From Oasisia sp. SBJ-2009 (Eukaryota > Annelida > Polychaeta > Sabellida > Siboglinidae), in the NCBI GenBank assembly GCA_964017155.1, contig OZ024865.1:38631426-38695425 (forward strand): DNA of 64,000 bases, read 5' to 3'. A program made the translations under genes and the position numbers. The stretch's first letter is position 1, and the number at the start of each line of letters is the position of its first letter. The notes under the pieces were generated by a model. That model was not told the DNA's origin. It was given only the letters and a program-made list of their open reading frames with translations, and searched no databases. Positions 22,601 through 34,600 of the stretch are shown here, one piece after another.

Positions 22601-25600
22601 AGATTGGATGATTTTGGTGATTTTTACGTTTGTATTGAAACTAAATTTATAGCATCTGTTTTAACATTTCCAGCTATCCCACACTATGTATACAAAGTAA
22701 AATATGTATTTTAACGCAAACTAATGTTTCTATGGTATCTAAGCCCATGCATAACGCAAAACGTTAACAGCCATTTTCTCCAGTTTAACTTTTTTACCCC
22801 TACCATACCTAATGTGACACAACTTCACAAATGTTTGTAGTAGTCACATTTTTTGAAACACTGTTTAGTACTATATATCCTCTTTCCAAATATGTAAAAA
22901 GAGTATGTCAACATATTTCCTACTTATCACTCATTTAGTCAGCCAGGGTCACAAATATTTTCCTACGTCCAGAGACTGATATTGTTCTAACAGACAATGA
23001 GAGTACAGTGGCAAGAAATTGCCAACAGGCCGAACAGACAGGAGTGTTTTTAAAACAACAAACTGCATAATTACCTCTTCCAAAGCATCTTGATTTTCAG
23101 CCTCGGTAGAATCGTCATCTTCTACGACTCGTTCCAAATCTACATCTGACGGCTGCAGTTCAATCTGAAACAGAATGAAATGAACCAATGTTATTTCACT
23201 CATTTCCACCAGGTGCAGACTTGCTGTAATGTACAACATATGTAGACACCACTCATTGTGTGGAATTCGCTTCCTGCCTGTGTGAAATCAGAAGGTAATA
23301 TAGTTTCATTCCGCGGACATCTAAAAACCTATCTCTTTAATGCTGCCTATCCTCCTTAGCCTCCTAGCTTCTTCATCCATCCATTGACGACTCACGCATT
23401 GTTTTCGATTACGAGTTTGCTTAATCCTTTGGTTTTGTCGCGCCACTGAGCTTGATCTACGAGGACATTGGTGCAAAAGAAATCATTATTATTATTATTG
23501 TATAACTCCATAGAATAACCAACCAAAACATAAGTCATAAGCCAAGCCATGTCCAGTTAGGTGTCAGCCATGTGGTCATTTGGGACCAGGCCTCTGAATG
23601 TTAACAACAATTCAAGGTCTAGTAGTCTGTGAATTATAGCACCTTCCCTAAAACTACTCACAATAGTGACTCAACCGACCTGGTCCTTTATACAAATTGA
23701 ATGTTTGAGTTAGTTTTAATGACTCATTATAACCAAAAAGAAATGTGATGTGTTCCTCAGATCTGGACCAATCAGTCAGAAAATTCAGCCTGGGGCGGTA
23801 TAGAAATCATCACAGGACACACATGTATCAACAAATGTTGCTCATTGTTTGTAATGTGCAGAAAATTATCCTGACTATGACTTTTTTAAACTTGTTTTCT
23901 CCAGTTGTTCACTTTAAGTGACTATAACCATTTTATTATAACACCTAAGCCCCATTTCACCCTCTCATGGTCAGAGCGCCTGAATCAACCCAAGTCCCTT
24001 TCGTGGCCACAATACAGTTTTATTTCGCTGTCAATCCTGGGTTCTTTATATGTCCTGATTATAGCACTAACGCATTCAGTCAGAGCAGTTCCTCAGATCA
24101 AGACCAATCAGTCATGGAACTCAGACTGGGGCGGTATAGAACTCATCACAGAAACCCAACTCCACAGTGCTGAAACCTGAATAATGATCTCCTAGTCGTC
24201 CTAAAACAGATAAAAACTCATTTTTTTTTAATCTAAGGTCCGTACGCATCTGGACATTTGAAATTCAAGGCTATTCACAACTTTTCAAGGCTATTTGAAA
24301 AAGAAATTCAAGACTGTTTTAACTACATATGTACTTTTAAGTGCAGTAAATTAAGTTAACATTAATATTTTTACTCGACTAAGAAAACAATGCCACTGAC
24401 CACAATGAAGGCCTTTCCTTTTCTGGCTGTTATTCGTCACAATTGAGTCAAAACAACATTTTATTGACCACAATTAAATTCACGACTTTGCAAGACTACT
24501 TTGTAAAATTCAAGGATTTCAAGGCCTTGAATTTGGTCCAATCAAATTCAACGCATTTCAAGACTTTCAAGGCCCTGTACGGACCATGAGAGCAGTTCCT
24601 CAGATCAAGACCAATCAGTCACAGAACTCAGACTGGGGCGGTATAGAAATCATCACAGAAACCCAACTCTACAGTTCTGAAACCTGACCTAATGATCTCC
24701 TAGTCATCCTAAGAGATCAAAACTATATTTTTTTTAAACATTAAGATTTTACTGTTTTTCCAGTGCATTCTAGATGAAACCATCTAGAATCTAAATTTAT
24801 AATAATTAACCCTAGAGGTGACCAAAGAAAAATCCTCTGTAGCATACTGTTCCTATAAAAATCATAACTTCGCTAATATTGGTCATTAAAATATTACAAT
24901 TAAATTCTAATATCTGTAGAACAAATAAAAATCATGGGGATATTTGTATTTGAAATTTAACCAAAAAAACATACATTTCATCCTGCTGCCAGATAATGAT
25001 GGTGTAGACGAATATACTTCGCCATTTAGAGAAATATAGATTCATGTATTAGCTGCGAAATAAAACAAAAATGAAACAGATCCATTGAAAATTATTATTT
25101 TATGATTTTGTTCCGATATAAAAATACATCGATTCAAGCCGACCAATTGCGGCCGCACTCATTACCCTTGCAACCCACGCACCCGACCAGAGAAATGTCG
25201 TGCTGCTAATTTTGTTAATTGTCACCCAAAAAACACCCGAGTTAGATTCTCACTCACCGGCAAGGAGGTGGCCTCTTTGTCGATGAAGAACAATGGTCCT
25301 TCGCTGGTCCTCTCGGTCTTTGTCTTGGACTGGTCCTGGTCCCCAGAGTGGTCTGTAGTCTCCCGGGGTCTGGAGCTGACCGCACTGTCCATGTCGGTCA
25401 GTTGTGTGTCTTCTGTGAGCAGCTGCAGAAATCAGCCACGTCCATAATATTTGTTTATATTTATTGTTATATTATTCAACAAGAAAACTTTTTTTTACAA
25501 AAGTACTTATTTTTGTTTATTCAAACTACTTCACTGCACAATTTGGCATATCATTTACTAGAATAAATAATAAAATGAGACATACAGTATTAATTTTTTC

Positions 25601-28600
25601 ATGGGATTTCCCACAAAATGACACCTAAAAAATGATTTTCTGGTTGTCATGGATATGATTATGCAAATTGCATATAACCTTGTGGGTAACCTTCTTTTTA
25701 TACAAACATAATACCTTGCAAATTTGGCCAACATACAATGAGTAGTTGTTGAGATATGATATATACCCATTTCACGAGGAGCCCATATCCTTATAGGAAA
25801 CAAATGCCAATTTTTCTTGGCCTATACAATTGAAAGAGTTAATAATATATTTTATGTTACGCTACATGTTTTGTGCGTGTATTAGCCTCGATTAATCAGA
25901 CTACGTGAGGTGGCAGCATATTTCAGCCCCTCTACTCCGCCTGAGATCTTAATGGCCTGCCGATGCCTCAGCTAGGGCTGCGTTACCCTACATTAGGGTA
26001 GAGATGCTGATTGGCTATCAGGCCAAACTTGAAATAACAAATTAAATTGTGCTAGATTGCCGTTGTCATGCATATTCCTAGGGACTGTGGCATGTTCATG
26101 AAACCGGTGCAGCATCTGCATCACTGTTGCTAATCCTGCATAATTCCTGCTTTGTAAACAACTGCAAATCTATTTGTGTGAACAGTTTAATTTTTAATAA
26201 TTTTTATAATATAGTATCTGATAAAAAGAATATCCTTGTTTAACCCATTTTATCCTGAAGCTACTGCAGACGAGTTGCAGCCAGTTCCTGATCATTTCCT
26301 CAAATCAATCTGTCAGCATTAACAAATGACAGGCCTTCATTTAAAATGGACATAACTTTATTATTTCTCAATCAATTTTAAAATGTGATATACCTTTAGA
26401 AAGCAGATAAAGTAAACTATCAAGTGGCATTGACAAAGTCATAGTTTTATCATATATATTTTATGTGGCATATAACAAAACATGCCCAATAAATTCAAAC
26501 CTATGTTGAGGGTTATCACATTACTTTTCACCTGACATTTTCGCCAAGAAGGATGCAACATGTCAACGAGCAAGTCGAGTTTATTTTATGCATTACTCTC
26601 TGCTGAAAACAAAGGTATACAACTCGTCCACATATCTTGGATAATAATCTCATTATGTAAAATTGTTTGTAATACCCCCATGTCAGTCGATTGAATCGCC
26701 AACGTGTGGCGCCGCCGAGCGGAATTATGCAAATTTGTGAAATATTTTGTCAACGATGTATAATTTTGTGGCTAATTTCTTATAACTAATAAAGAAGTAC
26801 TCTAAAGTAACAACGTTTGTCAACATTTCAACGTCATTTTATTGATGTTACCGTCGTTGGAAATAATAAACTTTGGCGCAAAAAAACGGCGTGGTGCGTG
26901 GTGGGCGAAAATGGATGCCGTTGTCGGTCGACCCCACTTCGATGGCTTCAAAGTATGTCTTCACGGACAAATATCGCATCAAATACCATAACCGTCCATC
27001 TTATATCGTCTATCCACTTGTCTGCCTTCTTGTCATCAACAGTATGAAGTAAATTAATGGAGTTATCCTTCGAAATACGTCAACATTTAACGATCTTTGC
27101 GACTCGACGCCATCTTTGATTTCACTTTGGCTTGGGGGTGCTCACTTTGTACTGCAAATACCCAAAGAACGGCACTGATTGGTTGAAAATATGGGTTCCC
27201 TAGTGATCCCGATATACTGACGTCATTCGGTGTTAACCAGCCAATGGGATTCCAAAACGTCAGAGTGCGGCCGTGCCAAGTGCAAACTACGACTAGAATC
27301 GTATTCCGGATAAAAAGGGTAACTACGACTAGAATCGTATTCCGGATAAAATGGGTTAAGAAACAATTAAAAACATTTTTATTTTCTACATAACTAGTTT
27401 TACACAATGAACATTATATTTTAGCTTAACTATATTTATTTACCTATTTACATGTATGTACACACCCGTGAACGGGACATACGTCCCGGATTTGATGGTG
27501 TAAAAATAAAGTTTTATTATTACAGCCACTTACGTCCATCAACAAGTCGACAGTGTCCGTGTCACATTCCTCCAGAAGTACCCGGCTGACCTCAACGCCA
27601 CTGACAAATTCCGTCTCAGGCACGCTCACTGCCTGGTCCCGCAACCATTCCGAGTAGCCAGCTGGTGCTGCCAGCTGCAGGGCAGTCTACGAACCAACCC
27701 ACAAAACATATCATGAGACACAGGCTATGAGAGACTTATAACAACTTGCCCTGCCATTTTTGGTATAAATAATATGAGCTACAGAAATCAGAAACATAGG
27801 ATTATTTTAAAACATATTTGCGTACTGTCCTGTTTCCCGTGGTGCCATCTATCACTGTCCTGTTTCCCGTGGTGCCATCTATCACTGTCCTGTTTCCCGT
27901 GGTGCCATCTATCACTGTCCTGTTTCCCGTTGTGCCATCTATCACTGTCCTGTTTCCCGTGGTGCCATCTATCACTGTCCTGTTTCCCGTGGTGCTATCT
28001 ATCACTGTCCTGTTTCCCGTGTTGCTATCTATCACTGTCCTGTTTCCCGTGGTGCTATCTATCACTGTCCTGTTTCCTGTGGTGCTATCTATTTAACACC
28101 ATTCTAAAATCATATGCCAATCAAAAAGTGAACTACAGCAGGTAGATTTTGGTTGACAAAATGATTGTGCAGTGACGTCTCGAGAGAGGAGTGCTGACAA
28201 CACAGATCACACACCTGGAGAAGGGTGACACTTTCTTGTTTGAACAAGTCAACCGCCTGCCGTGCCGTGAGCATGTACTTGGTGTACAGGACTGGACTGC
28301 TGTTCACATTCACCGTCTGCAGTGCTCTCCTACGACAGACATCATAGACAGTTAGGAATCGCCACAAACCAACTTGATCGGCCAATGCGTTTACTAGGTA
28401 GGTAAACACATTTGACAACACCAGCCAATGTCATCAGTCAAACGTTGGGAGGATTTTCTATATAATGTTTGCATGAATGTTTATTTTGATAACACCCATA
28501 ACTTAGTAGCCCTGGACCAGTTGCTTTATAAATGAAGTTTTATTATAATTAATATTATTAATTATATGTAAAAAAAATTAGAATTAGTTATTGTGCACAT

Positions 28601-31600
28601 TATACAGTAATATTCCCCAATTAATCATCGACACTTCATCAAGCAAGTATATCATTTGTCATTGTAACATCTCCAATAATCCGGAGCAGAAAGTGGCGCC
28701 CTCACGTGTAGAGTGGCAAGATGACAGCGCTGTCGCCAGGTGTCGCCTGTGTCTGCTGCAGTAAGACGTCCAGCACATGGCCGGGACTGCGGCGGAACAA
28801 GTACATCGCGGTGTTGACCAGCTGTTTTGCCTCTTGCCTGTGGTCTTCTGTGACCTTTGACCTAAACAACACGAGTCACGTGCACCTTCTGACACAGCCG
28901 CACATAACAGCAATATTTACAAGATATATCACATGATGTGCTATATCTTATGGCGCCATCTAGCGGATAATTATCAAAACAATTGTTGGTCATCCTGACG
29001 CAGCAACTCATGTCTTGTCGATTGCCTTTACTGGGTTTAGTTTTGTCTATATAAATGGTACATTTCCTTCTACACATAATCAAAAAATTATGCCACCATA
29101 CGGTTGAGATATAATAGCTTAACTATATATTCAAAACAAAAAACACAATTTCAAGGGTTTTCACTGGTTTATTCTGAAACGGGTGATAATCAAGGGTTTT
29201 TGGGTACCCTTAAACGCGATTTCTAAATTCAAGTTTTTAAGGATTTTTGGGGATCCGTGCAAACCCTGAGCACATCTGGTAGCTCAAAGTCAAACTGGAA
29301 CAGTAGACAATTTCCTGCAAGCAAATATGCTTCTATGCAAAAACACACTTCAGTGTCAGAGCAAATCACTAAAAAGCATCATCATGATTATATGCTGACT
29401 GAAATCTATTCTAGGACAAAAATACCACACACTTTTTACTTGTAGGCTTCTACTGTACTGGGACACAATGTTATTGTACAATATTCATAACACATACAGC
29501 ATCTAGTGATTAATTATCATTAACATCTAACTATGATTGTGGGACATTGCCAAGACGTGCAAATGAAATAAATATCATTTATTTGTCTCCAAGTGAATCA
29601 CACAGTCAAGTGTCTATGTAGCATCTAAGTTAACTGGTTTTTTTTAAAATCATAAACACATGCACAGCTATCATGGCTGCATTGGCATATGGTTCACCAG
29701 CATCCGTGGCACTGTAATCGCAGTGAAGCACAAACACTAGTACATTATAGAGTGCAGTGGCTCAAGGGTACAGCTCCAGACTCTCGAATAAGAGAACCCA
29801 GGTTCAAATTCTGTGCTACCGTGTGAAACCACGGGCAAGTTTGTTCACTCTACATTGCTCCATATCACGATTGAATACAATGGTTATAGAGAGTGGTGGA
29901 TATTTGTATGATATGTGTATTAATTGCAGCATGGCTGATTGTTTCCTAGAGAAGTAGTGATGGTGTCCGATTGAACAGGTCTGGCAGGGAGTAAAGTGTA
30001 AAGCGCTTTGAGCAGTCCCAAGGACTAAATACTATAATATAAGAACTGTCACTTATTTATGTCATAAGTTCATCACAGACATTCCACTAGAGATATGGAC
30101 CGTTTGACTCCACCAGGAGTGTTGTTGGCCAGTATAACGACAAGACAAGATAAGTGTCAACTGATATGAAACGTTTGTTTTGCTTGCAATTTAGTCAGTA
30201 AACTGACCTTCAGCGAAACTTACTAGCGTACCTGTAAACTTACCTGGCTAGGAGAAGAAGAATGTCCACATACACAGACACCATGGCTGCCATCAGGTCA
30301 TGGTAGGTCGGAGGTCGCTCGAACTACAAGTACAGGTCAAATGTAAGAACCAACAACTTCACACTAAAAAAGACAATGCAGTATGTTATGACAACTCACT
30401 GGTGTGTTGAAAATAACATCGGTTATTCAGAAAAAGGTTCTTTGAAATGCTTTTACATTAAATTTTTCTTCAGTAATAAATATCCACTACCCAATTTTCT
30501 CAGGTCATAAAGAAATGGTTTGGTTAAAATACAACCAGAGATTACTGTAGTCAACAATCTGTATGCATGTCCCTAAAAAAAAAATGTCTGTATACATAAA
30601 TGTTCAATTCCAAGCTTCCAGACGACAACCACGTGAACCAACTGGTGACACGTATTATTTAATGCACACGAGGCAGCGTAGAATCATCATAAGAATACAA
30701 TCAAAACAGAATAAGTTAAAAAAAGGTATACCTCTTCTGACGCCACACAGCAGTGGTTGCAGAAATGGAGGAAGCGTTTCAATTCCTGTGCCAGTATCTC
30801 CAGCCTGGAAACAAGTTCAAGCAGGTTTCATATTCTTCTGTCTCTTACTGTAACCCAGGGTTAAACTGCCCTCCCAATTATTTGGGAGCAGAATAGTTTG
30901 TTTGTTTATCATATTTTTGGGATGACATTCAGCTAATAATATCACTATGATAATCCAACATAACAGATAGTATAATTTTATTATAACAAAGAGTTCATTA
31001 GGCAGTAAAATTATACCTCATTCATATTTTTATTATAAGTATTTGCACAGTTGATTTTTATTGTAACAGTGTGCAACAGAGGATTTTCGCTGGTCAGTCG
31101 CAGGGTTAAGTAACGATGCACTCACCCGCCAGGCTTCAGTCCTTGCAGGAAGTCTTCTGTCAGATGCTGTGCAAGTTTGCTGCAAGAAATCACAAATTAT
31201 TTACATGGCAGTGATTCACGTAAACTTCTATTCTAGTAAACAGAACACAGACAGGATTTTCTCCAGTGTCAGAAATGTCAAAAATAAATAACATTACACA
31301 TTTTAGTAAGTACAACTAATCCAAGAAGAAATTGCAACGTTTTCACATGCATACACACTCAAAAAAATTAACTGGGAAACATTTCTTGTCACTGCTGGCA
31401 GTACAGTAGAAACTGCCTCGACTGATTTCTGCATAACCAAAGCTAAAAGGTGGATTCCCATAGTAGTTTATACTTAAACAGATATGTGAATATTGAGAGG
31501 TACTCCATCAGGTAGAACACAGGGCACTGCTATAACAATAAGTGACTTGTGGACCATTCGTTGCTTTATGTCTTTCTTTAGTAGGTCAAACATTAAACCG

Positions 31601-34600
31601 ATATTAAAACTTCATATTCTTCAGTTTGGTCGCTAATATCAGGTATACAGGTAATGACAACGATCACACAAATGGTGGTCATTGGGCGCATTAGGCAGAT
31701 GTTCACTTACGGCAGGTATGGTATCGTTAGAAACTGGTCACACAAAATCTACTGTGCACAATTTATAAGAACCACAAAACAAAATTGCTGAACAATCACC
31801 TAGTATAGAGCTTCATCGTTGTTTGCAGAACTTTGTTTGTAACGCTGCGGGCACAGGTCAAGGTCACATTCCATCTAAGGTCAGCCAGCCACTGAAGCTC
31901 AGCCGGGCCTGAGAAATCAGCCTGTTTGCCCTGAAAATTAGTTTCATTCATATGAAACATCATACAAGTCCATCCTAAATGAGGATGCATTGAGCTAAAT
32001 GAACACCATCCCATGAGCTCTGCAAATGTTGTAGCACAAATGCAGCTAGTGTGCGATATGAACATTTTTACTCATAAAATACATATACAGCAACTGATCA
32101 TTAATGGAAAGTCTTCGAAGTTTGCAAAGTTTAAGAAAATTAGCTATTTGTTCAACCATGGAGTGGGACATGCAATGGTTAGAACCCAAAATGGCTATTA
32201 ACAGTATATTTCCCCCGCAATACACAACGTCCAAATCTCCCTCCATATGCAATTTTTTTTGGTTTTGCAAGCTTCTCTATGGCCCATCACCCCCAAGTTA
32301 TCTGACCAACTGAAGTGCAACACTAAGCACAATTCAAACCAAGCATCTAGACTCGGGGTCTGCAAGTATGCATTCACATAAAATAATGCATATTCACATT
32401 ACCATTGTTTTCGATTCAGTTGGCTTTCTCTGTTCCAGACTAGCTGAAATGTAAATGTTCTTTGATTACAACAGGCATTCTAAATAACTGAAATCAGTAC
32501 AAGTTATCTAGACATAAATACCAAAGTAAAGGAAACTCGTAATGAATCATAGCACTTGTGAAATTCCCAAAGAATCCAAATGTGAAACTCCCATTGAATT
32601 AAAGTGTGAAACTACCAATGAATCATAGTGTGAAACTCCCAAATTAAACACAGTTATGTCTTGGCTAGCTGCACAGACGACACCCCAGTTACGCATAGAT
32701 TCGCAAGACCGAAATAGCAGAGAACGTTTTTGTGGGAAATGATCATGTTTTGATATGTACAGTACATCTCAAATACATATAAATGTACAAAGACTCCCTT
32801 TAATTTACTCCTCAATGCACAGAACAGTACATATGGTAAGTATGCATATGTGGCATTGTTTGTATAATTCAGTTAAATGTGATACAACTGCTCTGAAAGT
32901 TAGTAAACTTCCTGTTTTCACTGTATACCTAAAACTACAGACTTAATGCAATAACTGTACACAAAGAGCAGGCGTAAGGCCCTAATACACTATCAGGCAA
33001 TGCAGCATGTCTGATGTTTACTAGCTAAGTCGGACAGCCTCGTACTGCCATACGTCCAGACAGTGTCGGACGGAAATGCGACTATGGGTGAAGGTCTTTC
33101 ACTGTTTCACCGAGATGGGGTGTGTCAATGCGATATGCCATTTTCATTGGCTATCGAGCACCGTGTTGGATAAGAACAGCGCATGATGGATCGCCATTAG
33201 ACACCATGACGTAAACATGTGCATAGTGTCATAGCAACGCACCTGTTTGGTCACTGCCGTACCGCATTACCTGATAGTGTATCTGGGCCTTTACTGTCAA
33301 CTGTACACTGGGAACAAGGACTTACGCGGTTTCCTTTTCTTGGCCCCAGATGGTGCTTTTGTGACATTTCCCCCCAGATTGCTGAGCACATGTGCTTCAT
33401 TCTGCTGCAGGACTCGCCTTCAAAGACAAAACTATTACATAAACAATGACGTGTCATGTGTAGCAAAATCATTCATCTTTCTATGTCATAGGTATTTGGA
33501 GGCATTCAAACATACCTACTGAAAACCAAGCACATAACATGTGCAATATTGGTGAAATACAAACTTGGTCAATTTGACTATCTACACATTCTCGAAGGAT
33601 GTGAAATGTGTGACATCTGACCTTTACGCAGGAGACGTTTGTCGAGTCCAAATTTGTTTGTTCAACGTGTGCTTGCTAACACACACAGTTTGACATGCTT
33701 GCTAAATCACATACCAGTTGAGGTGTGTATTATGTACTGACATAAACACAAAATAGGTGTGACATCCAGTTTTAAACCATTTAATTGGCTACAATATTGA
33801 CTATATTTCTGACATTTTTGTCAATTTTTTACCCATCCACTACCCACCCATTGGAATTTTTACCCATCCAAAATGGACTTTGCCCATCCAAATAATGGGT
33901 GGGCACTGGACAGGCCTTCAGATAGCCTGGTGGCTATGTGGCATTGGTGGAAATCAGCACTGCCCCTGACATGATGAAACAAGAACATAGTGCAACTGGA
34001 ATGCTTCTAACTCCAACAGCACTAACCTTTTGTGTTTCACGAGTTTACGGTATCTTGGAAGGTTTCCCTCCAGTTCACTCTTGAGGTCCCCATCTGGCAA
34101 CTTCTCTACGGCTCTTAGGAACAGTTTTTCCAACTGTACGTCTTGACATTCAGGATCTGGTCAAAACGACAAACACACACATCGCCATCAGTTTTCTCAA
34201 AGTGGTAACATGATACTGATATAGATCGAGGCAGCACTATGATAACAATTTTGGCTAGTGTCTTCTTTAAGATAAAAAAAATTATGAGAAAAAAGCAGCC
34301 CACGTTGCACCAGTTTTCATGTTTGAGCAATATACAAACTAGACTTCTGTTTAAGTGCAAATTAAGTGCAAAAATTATGTTTAGATACATTTTATTAAAG
34401 AGCTAGTTTACGTCCTTCAGTTTAGATTATTAAGAACAAAAATGCGGCAATAAGATCAATAATTACAAAATGGTCATTGGAGGTAATGGCCTGTTTTTTA
34501 CAACTGCACTTAGTTTTGCATTATCCGGACGGCGAAAATAAATGGAAACGCATATCTGAAAATGTGAACGTGTTTACTATGCAAATGTACAAAATGACCG

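Noticed and set aside
27824..28092. CRISPR-like regular repeats
   Set aside because: Head-to-tail 30-bp units without unique spacers, in a eukaryotic intron.
27802..28145. Repeat proteins from open frames on both strands (TGNRTVID, VLFPVVPSIT)
   Set aside because: A 30-bp minisatellite inside an intron; a unit length divisible by three keeps frames open by default.
31796..32065. Exon 4 starting at the tttcag acceptor at 31931
   Set aside because: It is the best-looking acceptor but clashes with exon 3 phase. Kept only as an alternative if a small missing exon exists.
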